Assembly (NCBI GenBank): GCA_037176705.1
Contig: JBAWUJ010000098.1
Coordinates: 186,001 to 250,000, forward strand
Origin: Molossus alvarezi
Lineage: Eukaryota > Chordata > Mammalia > Chiroptera > Molossidae
DNA length: 64,000 nt
Direction: 5' to 3'
The notes under the pieces are model-generated. The model had not been told where the DNA came from and did no database searches. It saw only the letters and a list, made by a program, of their open reading frames with translations. Shown here piece by piece: positions 33,708-43,645 of this stretch (the stretch's first letter is position 1; each line of letters begins with the position of its first letter). The position numbers and the translations under genes were made by a program.

Positions 33708-36700
33708 TTATATTCCGTATATAAGTGAGATCATGTGGTATTTGTCTTTTTCTGCTTGGCTTCTTTCACTTAGGATAATACTTTCCAGGTCCCTCCATGT
33801 CGTCTCAAAAAATAAGAGATCTTTCTTTCTTACTGCTGCAGAGTACTCCATTGTGTATATGTACCACAGCTTTTTTATCCATTCATCTACTGGTGGACAC
33901 TTGGGCTGTTTCCAGATCTTAGCTATTGTAAATAGTGCTGCTATGAACATGGGGGTACATATATTCTTCCTGATTGGTGTTTCAGGCTTCTTAGGGTATA
34001 TTCCCAGCAGTGGGATCACTGGGTCAAATGGAAGTTCAATTTTTAATTTCTTGAGGTAGCACCATATTGTTTTCCATAGCGGCTGCACCAGTCTGCATTC
34101 CCACCAGCAGTGTAGTAGAGTCCCCTTTTCTCCACACCCTTGCCAACACTTGTTGTTTGATGATTTGTTGATGGCGGCCATTCTGACAGGTGTGAGGTGA
34201 TACCTCATTGTTGTTTTAATTTGCATCTCTCTGATGATTAGTGATGTTGAGCATTTCTTCATATGTCTTTTGGCCATTTGTATGTCCTGTTTGGAGAGGT
34301 GTCTATTCAGCTCCTCTGCCCATTTTTTAATTGGGTTCTTTGTCTTCCTTTTGTGGAGTTGTATGAGCACTCTATATATACTGGAAATTAACCCCTTATC
34401 TGATACATCATTGGCAATGATGTTCTCCCATACAGTGGGTTGCCTTTCCATTTTGATGATTGTTTCTTTTGCTGTGCAGAAGCTTTTTAGTTTGATGTAG
34501 TCCCATGTGTTCATTTTCTCCTTTATTTCTGTTGCCTTAGGTGATGTATCAGTGAAAATTCTGCTCCGTATGATGTCCGAAATTTTGTTGCCTACATTTT
34601 CTTCTAGAATTTTTATGGATTCACGGGTCACATTTAAGTCTTTTATCCATTTTGAGTTTATTTTGGTGTATGGTGTAAGTTGATGGTCTAGTTTCATTTT
34701 TTTGCATGTAGCTGTCCAATTTTCCCAACACCATTTATTAAAGAGGCTGTCTTTACTCCACTGTATGCTCTTGCCACCTTTGTCAAATATTAATTGAGCG
34801 TATTGCCTTGGGTCCATTTCTGGGTTTTCAGTTCTGTTCCACTGGTCTATATGCCTGCTCTGTGCCAGTACCAGGCTGTTTTGGTTACAGTAGCTTTGTA
34901 GTATAACCTGAAATCTGGTATTGTGATCCCACCTACTTTGTTCTTCTTTTTCAAGATTGCTGTGGCTATTCTGGGTCTTTTTTGGTTCCATATGAACTTT
35001 TGAAGTATTTGTTCTAGTTCTATGAAATATGTCGTTGGTACTTTGATGGGGATTGCATTGAATCTATAGATTGCTTTGGGTAGTATGGACATTTTAATTA
35101 TGTTAATTCTTCCAATCCATGAACAGGGTATGTGCTTCCACTTTTTTATATCTTCCTCTATTTTTTTTTTCAATGACCTGTAGTTTTCTGCAAATAGGTC
35201 CTTTACTTCTTTGGTTAAGTTTATTCCTAGGTATCGTAATTTTTTTGGAGCGATGGTAAATGGGATTGTTTTTTCAGTTTCTCTTTCTGTGAGTTCATCA
35301 TTGATGTACAAGAATGCCGTCGATTTCTTGACGTTAATTTTGTATCCTGCTACTTTGCCAAATTCATTTATTAAGTCTAATAGATTTTTGATGGAGTCTT
35401 TAGGGTTTTCTATGTACAATATCATGTCATCTGCAAATAAGGACAGTTTCACTTCCTCCTTTCCAATTTGGATCCCTTTTATTTTTTCTTCATGTCTGAT
35501 TGCTGTGGCTAAGACTTCCAGTACAATGTTAAATAAGAGTGGCGAAAGTGGACATCCCTGTCTTGTTCCTGTTCTTAATGGAAATGTTTTTAGTTTCTGT
35601 CCATTGAGTATGATGTTGGCTGTAGGTCTTTCATATATGGCCTTTATTATGTCGAGATATGATCCCTCTATTCCCACATTGCTGAGCGTTTTTATCAGAA
35701 ATGGATGCTGGATTTTGTCGAATGCTTTTTCAGCATCTATTGATATGATCATGTGGTTTTTATTCTTCATTTTGTTTATGTGGTGTATCACGTTTATTGA
35801 TTTGCGAATATTGTACCAGCCTTGCATCCCTGGAATGAATCCCACTTGGTCATGGTGAATAATTTTTTTGATGTATTTCTGGATCCGATTTGCTAATATT
35901 TTGTTCAGGATTTTGGCGTCTATGTTCATCAGGGATATTGGCCTGTAGTTTTCTTTCTTCGTAGTGTCTTTTTCTGGTTTTGGAATTAGAATTATGCTGG
36001 CCTCATAGAACGTGTTTGGAAGTCTTCCTTCTTCTTGAATTTTTTGAAATAGTTTGAGGAGAATGGGTGTTAGTTCTTTTTGGAATATTCGGTAAAACTC
36101 CCCCGTGAAACCATCTGGGCCTGGGCTTTTGTTTGCTGGAAGAGTCTTGATTACCTCTTCAATTTCCTTAGTTGTTATTGGTCTGTTCAAGTTTTCTATC
36201 TCTTCTGGGAATAGTTTTGGGAGACTGTGCGTTTCTAGAAATTTGTCCATTTCGCTTAGATTGTCGAATTTGTTGCCATATAGTTGTTCGTAGTAGTTGT
36301 TAACGATCTTTTGTATTTCCGTGGTGTTGGTTGTTACTTCTCCTCTTTCATTTCTGATTTTGTGTATTTGGGTTCTCTCTCTTTGTTTCTTGGTGAGTCT
36401 AGCTAAGGGTCCATCAATCTTGTTTATCTTTTCGAAAAACCAGCTCTTTGTTTCATTGATCCTTTGAATTGTTTTTTTGGTCTCTATGTCATTTATTTCT
36501 GCTCTGATCTTTACTATTTCCTTTCTTCTACTTGCTCTGGGGTTTTCTTTTTGTTTGCTTTCTAATTCTTTAAGTTGTGAGGTTAGACAGTCAATTAGAA
36601 ATTTTTCTTGTTTTTTGAGGTAGGCCTGTAGTGCTATGAACTTCCCTCTCAGAACTGCTTTCGCTGCATCCCATAGATTTTGTGTTGTTGTGTGTTCATT

Positions 36701-37531
36701 TTCATTGGTTTCCAGGAAGTTTTTAATTTCTTCCTTGATCTCCTCGGTGACCCATTCATTGTTTAATAACATGCTATTTAGCCTCCATGTGTTCAAATGT
36801 CTTTGCATGTTCTTGTTGCAATTGATTTCTAGTTTCATGCCATTGTGATCTGAGAAGATGCTTGATATGATTTCAATCTTCTTGAACTTGTAGAGATTTA
36901 GTTTGTGTCCTATCACGTGGTCTATCTTTGAGAATGTCCCATGTGCACTTGAGAAGAATGTGTATTCTGTAGTTTTGGGGTGTAATTCTCTGTAGATATC
37001 TATTAAATCCATTTGGTCTAGTGCTTCATTTAGAGTCTCTGTTTCCTTGCTAATTTTTTGCCTAGAGGATCTATCTAGTGCTGTCAACGGGGTGTTGAAG
37101 TCCCCTGCTATGATTGTATTGTTGTCGATTTCTCCTTGGAAGTCCTCCAGAAGATTTTTAATATATTTTGGTGCTCCTATATTGGGTGCATATATGTTTA
37201 TCAAGGTTATATCTTCCTGTTGGATAGATCCTTTCAATATTATGTAGTGGCCGTCTTTGTCTCTAGTTATGGTCTTCATTTTGAAATCTATTTTATCAGA
37301 TATGAGAATTGCTACCCCAGCTTTTTTTTGCTTTCCATTTGCTTGGAAAATTTTTTTCCATCCCTTCACTTTCAACCTATGTGAGTCTTTTGTTGAGAGG
37401 TGGGTCTCTTGTAAACAACATATAGATGAGTCATGCTTTCTTATCCAATCAGCTACTCTGTGTCTCTTTATGGGAGCATTCAATCCATTTACGTTTAAGG
37501 TGATTATTGATATGTACTTATTTATTGCCAT
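33708..37531 (-). pseudogene. LINE-1 ORF2 (endonuclease-reverse transcriptase), single frameshift
   Basis: ATG at 37531 opens an 894-codon frame. It contains the apurinic-type endonuclease (residues 1-240: [18 protein letters not shown]), then the reverse transcriptase with the catalytic FADDMILY at residues 699-706. This frame ends at 34847. The remaining ~380 residues continue in another frame (to 33708), including the C-terminal Cys/His region ([18 protein letters not shown]) and the end HMISLIYGI. The break lies at 34855-34866, where HKNRHIDQW-type sequence is expected. The DNA appears to lack one base, so WYWHRAG runs to a stop while SRHIDQWN follows in the next frame. Apart from this, the ~1275-codon ORF is open. 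Confidence 0.92.
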
Positions 37532-37576
37532 TTTTGTTTAGTGTGGTTCTATTTTTCTTCCCACTTCTCCTGCTAA

Positions 37577-38458
37577 TTACAGCAGTCCTTTTAACATTTC
37601 TTGCAGTGCTGGTTTGGTGCTAATGTATTCCCTTAGCTTTTTTTTGTCTGAGAAGCTCTTTATTTGATCTTCTATTTTGAATGATAGCCTTTCTGGGTAG
37701 AGTAGTCTTGGATTCAGATTCTTGTTTTTCATGACTTTGATTACTTCATGCCATTCTCTTCTGGCCTGTAGTGTTTCTTGTGAGAAGTCAGCTGAGAGCC
37801 TTATGGGGTTCCCTTTGTAGGTAACCTGTTGCTTATCTCTTGCTGCTTTTAGGATTCTCTCTTTGTCTTTAATTTGTGGCATTTTAATTACTATGTGCCT
37901 TGGTGTGGGCCTGTTTGGGTTCTTCTTACTTGGGGCTCTCTGTGCTTCTTGAACTTGAATGCCTTCTTCCTTCCCCAAATTAGGGAAGTTTTCTCTCACT
38001 ATTTTTTTGAATATATTCTCTATCCCTTGCTCCTTTTCTTCTTCTTCGGGGACTCCTATGATGTGAATATTATTACGTTTCCAGTTGTCCCATAGTTCTC
38101 TTAAGCTGTCTTCCTGTTTTTTAATCGTTTTTTCCTTTTGTTTTTCTGATTGGTTGATTTTTTCTACCCTGTCTTCTAATTCACTGATCCGGTCCTCAGC
38201 TTCCCCTACTCTGCTTTTTAAACCTTCCAATGTGTTTTTCATTTCGGATATGTCATTTTTTATCTCTTCTTGTTGGTTTTTAATTTCCATTTGGCTTATT
38301 TTCAGTGTCTCTATGTCCTTACTCATGCTGTTCAGCTTCCTCAAGATCATGGCTCTGAATTCTGGCTCTGTTAACATGCCTAATTGCTCCACATTGATCT
38401 CATCTTCAGTGGAGGTGTCTTGCTCTTTCATTTGGCTTCTGTTTCTGTGTTTCACCAT
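37577..38458 (-). CDS. LINE-1 ORF1 protein (RNA-binding chaperone), intact
   Basis: 293 codons starting at ATG 38458 (MVKHRNRSQ). An upstream in-frame GTG at 38470 is not used. Domain order: N-terminal tail; heptad-rich coiled coil for trimerisation (about residues 50-130, SRVGEAEDRISELEDRVEKI); RRM-like domain (WDNWKRNNIHIIGVPEEEE to about residue 220, with APRHIVIKM-like PRHIVIKM); and a C-terminal domain ending RLSFKIEDQIKSFSDKKKL. The protein coats LINE-1 RNA and is needed for retrotransposition. There is no internal stop. It is shorter than human ORF1p mainly in the coiled coil, as expected for non-primate elements. Confidence 0.92.
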   Translation of the reverse strand: MVKHRNRSQMKEQDTSTEDEINVEQLGMLTEPEFRAMILRKLNSMSKDIETLKISQMEIKNQQEEIKNDISEMKNTLEGLKSRVGEAEDRISELEDRVEKINQSEKQKEKTIKKQEDSLRELWDNWKRNNIHIIGVPEEEEKEQGIENIFKKIVRENFPNLGKEEGIQVQEAQRAPSKKNPNRPTPRHIVIKMPQIKDKERILKAARDKQQVTYKGNPIRLSADFSQETLQARREWHEVIKVMKNKNLNPRLLYPERLSFKIEDQIKSFSDKKKLREYISTKPALQEMLKGLL

Positions 38459-39298
38459 TTTGGCTATCACTGTGGGCTTTGGAGCCTGTCAAGTTCTCCC
38501 TGTGGGTGTTGGTGTTCTGCTGTTTGTGGCTCCCTCTCCTGTGTTTAGATGAGTGAGGGAGGACCAACGTTGAACACCTCTGTCAAGTCTTACTTTCCTG
38601 GTTAAAGTTGCCAGTCCAGGAAAGTTACTGTTATCCTCTAGATTTTTGGCTGGAGGCTAGCAGTCTAGGTTAATTGATGAGTTTTGGGTTGTCAGTTGAT
38701 TGAAAAACTCCCTCTGGTGCTCAGCCAAGGGGCTTTCACGAGGGTGGGGCAGATGCTGGTTGTTAGTGAGCCTCAATTAGCACTTCAATGGCCCACAGGG
38801 TGGGGTTGGATCTCCGAGGGAGGGGCTGCTGCCTCTCCTCAGAGCTCTGGGAAGGAGCAATGTGGCCACAGTCCTGTGTGGCTGTACTCAGCCAAAGCTC
38901 TGAGCACCCTCCAAACCCCGAGTGTCCCAACACAGTTCCAGTCCAGTCCGCCCTCCCTCCGCCAGAGCCCAAGTTGAGTGGCTGTGGCTGTTTCAGCCTC
39001 TGTCCAGGCTGCGCTGTGGAGCCGCCTGGGAGTGTGACCCGAGGGCGCCGCTCCCAGCTAAGGCCGCTGCTGAGCTGCCGACCGTGGGCTCCCAGCCCCC
39101 GTCTCGTGCCTTCGCAAGCCTACCGGGATGGAGTCAGTGTCTCTCGTTGTATGGTCCTCAAAAGCTGCTTTTCTGTTGGTTTTTCCCGTCGATTTGTCTG
39201 TGTTATAGTTGTAATTCCAGTTTGGTTCTGGGAGATGGTCTGTGTAACTCCGTTCACTCCGCCGCCATTTTTCGGTTCCTTTCTGCTGCTTTTGAACT

Positions 39299-39607
39299 TG
39301 GGGAGCCCACACCTGACAGCTGGAGAGACAGGAGTAGTGGTTGCTCTGTGTAATCACTGCCCCAGCCCTCTTACTCTCCTGGGCCCTCAGAGCCATGATG
39401 CCTGATTGACAACCTTTCACACTCATCTGTTTGTCCCTTTGGTTATATGTAACTGTTCCTCCTCACCCTCAGGCCTGGGGCAGGGAAGAACTGCCCAGTG
39501 CTGCCAGCCCAGTACTACACCTTCCCCTGCAAGCTTCCTCGCTTCTCCATCTCCAATTCACTGCAACACAAATGCCTCATTTGAGCCAGCTTTATTCTTG
39601 CTACCAG
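39299..39607 (+). repeat. TSPY last-intron segment (block 'B' resumed after LINE-1)
   Basis: Matches 20880-21170 (CCCACACCTGACAGCTGGAG against CCCACACATGACAACTGGAG; TGTTTGTCCCTTTGGTTATA). It leads directly into the exon at 39608. Confidence 0.7.
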
Positions 39608-39692
39608 ATCATCACAAAGGACCTGTGGAGTGATCTCCTGAAGTACTATGTGAGGATGATGACACCCAGAGAGGAGAGAGAGACCCGGACAG
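39608..39692 (+). pseudogene. Orphan TSPY exon 5, open frame
   Basis: Acceptor TTGCTACCAG|ATCATC and donor GGACAG|GTGAGG. 85 nt encoding IITKDLWSDLLKYYVRMM then TPREERETRT, the conserved C-terminal NAP/SET segment of TSPY. This is the least damaged version in the window, but no matching exons 1-4 are found upstream (LINE-1 and flank only). Confidence 0.85.
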
Positions 39693-40320
39693 GTGAGGAG
39701 ATTCTAGCTGGTCTCTTAACCTTGCCTTGCCCAGTAGATGGAACATTTCTTTTCCACATGGAAACGTTGAGGCTCTGAGAAATAGAGCCTGTGCCCTCAG
39801 GTCGTCAGGGTTTTGTGATGATACAAGAAGTCTGGAGAACTGTATTACCATTCAGATAATTACTGAGGAAACTTAAGGAAGATGAGGGAGTGGAGATGTC
39901 CAATATCCCTCAAAACAACAGTACACTCATGTCTCGCTCCTCAGAACTCTTCTTGCGGGCCAAGAACCACACCCTCAGGCCACCTTCCCTTCCAGAAGTA
40001 GATGCTTGCATCACGTTCTTCCTACCACCCTACCACAAACAGCTAGCTGCCTTTTTATAGAAAGGTGTACCTCTGCCCCAGTTACCTCTCCTGATTATCA
40101 CAGCTGTTTTGCACCCTCCTTGGGTGTAGGGCCTAGTGAGAACACTGTTTATTATAAAGATGGAACATGTTGAACATAGGACTGCAGACATTTTCTGCGG
40201 TCCCAGCTGCAGCATGAACCTCCTTTTCCATTTGGGCTTCTATTGATGATGATCATCATTATTAATATTACTTCATTACTTAGTCGAGGATATTTTTCAC
40301 TTTATCTTCAATGAAGCAGG
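39693..40320 (+). other. TSPY 3' flank
   Basis: Homologue of 30430-30900. Contains AGGCTCTGAGAAATAGAGCC and a run similar to the 30.6-kb flank. No exon is identified. Confidence 0.6.
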
Positions 40321-40545
40321 ACATGTGGCACCATACCCTGAATACTATGTGAACACCATGGCTCACAGTGACTGGAGAGAGAGGAGAGAGAGGAGGACAT
40401 ATGAACTGATCCTGGCCATGCACTTGACCCTGTGTTTCCCAGTCTCTGGACTTTGATGTCTCACCTGGACAAACTGAGTGACAAAGGAATAAAGCTGTGT
40501 CATCAAGGAATCGGGGCAGAGGATTAGTTTTGAATTTCCAGAATT
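40321..40545 (+). pseudogene. Second, highly decayed TSPY exon 5 plus 3' flank
   Basis: GAATACTATGTGAACACCAT (40349) and the following GAGAGAGAGGAGAGAGAGGA align with GAAGTACTATGTGAGGATGA and the flank of the 39.6-kb exon. CACCTGGACAAACTGAGTGA and ATAAAGCTGTGTCATCAAGG align with the 3' flank. The frame is lost. It indicates an additional deleted TSPY unit between 39.7 and 41 kb. Confidence 0.6.
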
Positions 40546-40964
40546 GGAGTTTAAATTTGTTTAGGCTGGGGAACAAATATGAGTTCAAAAAAGCTCCTTC
40601 CCTACATGTCTCTCTAAAAACTCAATACTAATCTTTAGAAATAGAAATTGATATATTTTGTTTAAACTGCCCATTGCTACAGTGGTCTATGTGAACACCA
40701 GGGAGGGAGAGGAGGGCAACATAGAGAGAAGGAAAGGCAGCTAGGCGAGAAAGTGGAGGAAGACTGAGGGAGAGCTAACTTGGGACACATGGAGTGAGCC
40801 CTTCTGGGAGGATTCAGGTCAGCCAGAGCGCAGGCTACATTGCCCCAACCACAGGTGTTCCCTTAGCATCCGCTTGATCTTTAATACCTTATATGTGAGT
40901 AGGCCCCACTGCCCAGTTTGTGACTACTGTCTATGACTTCGCTTACTCCTCATCTTAGGATAAG
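40546..40964 (+). other. TSPY upstream sequence shared with 22.6 kb
   Basis: From about 40605 it matches 22625-22950 (CATGTCTCTCTAAAAACTCA; GTTTAAACTGCCCATTGCTA). No gene is seen. Confidence 0.6.
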
Positions 40965-41175
40965 TTGATGATGTGAGAAAGAGAAATAATAGGAGGGAGA
41001 GAGACAAAGAGAGGGGACACAGACACATAGTTTTCTTGTCTCCTGTAAGCACCCCAACAAGAAAACTAAACAAATCCTAGGTGTGATTCTGGAACTGACC
41101 TGGGAGCTGCAACCTGTGTGCTGCAGGGGACCACACTCCAACCTATCCAACCCCAGGCCAGGGCTGTCGCTGTCC
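40965..41175 (-). mobile_element. VES-type SINE (orthologue of 22960-23215)
   Basis: GTGAGAAAGAGAAATAATAG, GGGAGAGAGACAAAGAGAGG, GATTCTGGAACTGACCTGGG, CCCCAGGCCAGGGCTGTCGC. It sits in the same position relative to the TSPY body as at 23 kb. Confidence 0.75.
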
Positions 41176-42499
41176 ATTTCACAGGGGTAAATGTGCCTCC
41201 ATTGAAAGCGATGCAGTATACTAATTCGGTATGGGCACAAATAAGATGAGTCTTTCTGGTGCAAAGGGCAGGGGTGGATACCCAGAAAACCCCCAGATAA
41301 AGTCATGTAGTGGGGTTTTCTGAGGTCGGTGGGCCTGCATGTGGGGGCAGGCCCAGGTGAGGATAGGAGGCAGAAGAAGAAGAAGGTGAAGTCCTCCCTC
41401 CCTGCTGGAGTAGGTGGGAGGAGCCCGCGGGTCGTGGCCAGCAAAGCTCACACTGTTTGTTCAGTGGCCTTTCAACAAGGGTGTGACCTGAGTCTTGCTT
41501 AGAGGCCCAACTCTTGCAGCAAAAAGATCTCTTCAAGGACCCACATCAGGACATTAGCTACTCAGTGTGGGCTCGCTGGCTCAGCAGAGACACTTGCTGC
41601 TCCTTGCTGCTTCTTAGCAGCTGCCCAGCACAGAGTCAGGGCCACAAGGTGAGTTCCACTGCATCTGAAGACAGCGGGGCTCCCCTGGCACCCTGGGTCA
41701 GCACTGGAACTGGAAGGGCCCTTCAGTTGAAAACAGGGTCAGGGATCCAAAGCTCTTTGTGGGGCTGGGGCCACGGCACTGGGACCCTGCAGGCCAGGAT
41801 AGGTGGGATGGCACAGTGACCTCCAGCTTAAGGGTGAACTCTGAGAGTAGTAGAAGCACTGGAGGAGAGGGCGGAGGCATTGCTGGGGGAAGAGTGGCTC
41901 CTAGACATGCACCATCTCACGCAGGTAGTGAGAGTGTTTTGTGGGGAGCAAATATGTGCCACCAAGGAGGCCGAGGCCCAGGTATACATCGCAGACAAGG
42001 CTGAGGAGGAGCAGAGAAGAGAGGCAGGGCCCGGTGAGACCAGTGCCTGGTGCACCCGGCAGGCACTTGAGGCACTGCATGCCCTTCAGTTCAGCTGAGC
42101 AGTGAGAGAGCCCGAGCCTGCAGGGCCTACATTCGAGTGAAGCACAAGGCTGCTCAGTGACAAAAGCCCATTATTGAACGTAGAAGGGCCATCATTCAAT
42201 GTATTCCCAGCGTGTGGTCCAAAGCTATATAATTGACCATGCCTTTCTAGTTTGACTGTGAAACAGAGGACAGGGGTTATGGGCCAAAGGAGCATGGCCA
42301 AGGTGAAGGTTCAGCTGCAGAGAAAACAGCCTGCCATCCATGGTGGCACAAATCTGGGCAAGGGTGAATCTCTCATTCAGTCTCCAGGACAAAAAGTACC
42401 AGCACTGGTTACCACTGCCACAAATCACATATTGGAAGGATCCATTGTCCTTGGCAATCTAAAGTTCTTTCATTTTCTATTCTATCCCCTGCCCACGCC

Positions 42500-42930
42500 T
42501 GTAGCACTTCCTTTATAAGTTGAAGAAGTGAATGAACACAGAACACAAGACCCACACAGACAGGACATGACTGCAGCCTGGAGTGCTTGCAGCAGTTTAT
42601 TTTTAAAGGCAAAAGTTTGGCAACCAGCCCTGCTTACTTAGCAACTTTATTGGACTTTGTTCTTTATTCTTTCCTTGAATCCTTTATCTCAATAACATAG
42701 TCCCTTGTCTATACACGTACTGTTCTTAGTAATAATGTTCCCAGGAAGGTCGGTGCTTGCAACTGCTCCTTCAGCCCCCCGCCCCCCCCCCCCCCGTTGG
42801 CAGCATAGGAGCTCCTGAGCTCCTTTGCAAAGCTTCAGCCATGATCAGGGAAAGCAATAAGGTTAAGCCCTTTGCAGCTGCCCTTAGTTGTCTTGAGTGG
42901 TATTACTTTCATGATTCTTAGAACTCCTTC
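42500..42930 (-). mobile_element. Insertion specific to TSPY copy 3, LTR-like
   Basis: About 430 bp here have no counterpart in the otherwise collinear intron at 24490. On the minus strand it has a G-run (42795-42780), AATAAA-type signals (AAAGAATAAAGAAC near 42665, TTTAAAAATAAACTGC near 42600) and a TTCATTCACTTCTTC-like end, as in a solo LTR. The boundaries, target duplication and family are not established. Confidence 0.4.
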
Positions 42931-43137
42931 ACACCCTCTCAAAAAGATTTTTCTTTTACAAATGAGCTCAGTGGGGAAACACAGTTTGTTACTAACCAAA
43001 TATAAGCCAAGTGATTCCAATATCCTCTCAGAAACATCTGATAACAAAATGAATTTAAGAGAGGCAACAATGTGAGCCTCCACCCTCCTTTCATGGTCAC
43101 ACACATTGACATACCTATATGAGCACAAGTACATGTG

Positions 43138-43162
43138 TGCACACACACACACACACACACAT
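43138..43162. repeat. (CA)n microsatellite
   Basis: Uninterrupted CA repeats in TSPY intron 1 of copy 3. The corresponding site at 24690 has a much shorter run. Confidence 0.9.
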
Positions 43163-43645
43163 GCACAGCCCTAAATAATGTCATTGCAAGCTGAGTATAT
43201 CCAAATGTGAGCAGCTGTTCTCAAAGGAAAAAATCACAAGAAGATGTGTGCTGACACTGTTTTGGGGACACACAGACTTTTCTCAGGGGACTAAAGACCT
43301 GTGAGACAGTGTATATGCACCTACTTATGACCGAATCCATAGAAAAAGCACACAGAGGTCAGGTAGGGCTCAGGAAAGTGTTGAAAATGTATTTTCTATT
43401 TATTACTGCAGGCAGCCTTAGGAGAACATGAAGCCAAAGGTAGTATGGTTGTCAGAATGTGTAAGAGAGGCAGATGAGGAGGATTTTGGATGGTAGGCAA
43501 TGACTGCAGTCTATGGCAATGGTCCACTGTGGTCTCTGCTTATACTGTGGGCCTTTGAACTCTCCCTTTGCTAGTCTCTGAAAATTCTTAACCAAAAAGC
43601 AGATTCTGAACCACTCCCAGATAGCAGCCATCATCAGAGATGAAA

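Larger units (their letters stand above)
33437..39298 (-). mobile_element. Full-length LINE-1, nearly intact
   Basis: Complete minus-strand element of about 5.86 kb: 5' UTR (39298-38459), ORF1 (38458-37577), a 44-bp inter-ORF gap, ORF2 (37531-33708), 3' UTR, and an AAATAAATAAAT-type tail at 33445-33480. Near the 5' end the minus strand reads AAAATGGCGGCGG (39272-39260), a YY1-type site as used by LINE-1 promoters to fix the start. Both ORFs are almost free of damage, making this the youngest LINE-1 in the window. It interrupts TSPY flank block B. A short T-rich target duplication (CTGCTTTT at about 33432 and 39287) is possible but not certain. Confidence 0.93.
41500..43645 (+). pseudogene. 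TSPY-family pseudogene, copy 3 (exon 1 and part of exon 2)
   Basis: Close relative of the 23.5-kb copy. Recognisable segments: SASEDSG-type TASEDSGAPLAPW (from 41658); AEEEQRREAGPGETSAW then LEALHALQF (42005-42095); then a missing base near 42093 and the same TGA (42158-42160) as the 23.5-kb copy, with clear continuation IIERRRAIIQCIPSVWSKA to 42225. The base after exon 1 is AT rather than GT, so the donor is lost. Exon 2 begins at 43603 (HSQIAAIIRDE) and is cut at about 43645 by LINE-1 sequence. The position equivalent to the 23666 ATG is AAG here. Confidence 0.8.

Noticed and set aside
33424..38552. Plus-strand open frames of 60-215 codons across the LINE-1
   Set aside because: They are antisense shadows of ORF1/ORF2; no independent gene evidence.
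42500..42930. Endogenous retrovirus with internal genes
   Set aside because: Only an LTR-like block is visible. No gag, pol or env-type reading frames were found near it or elsewhere in the window.
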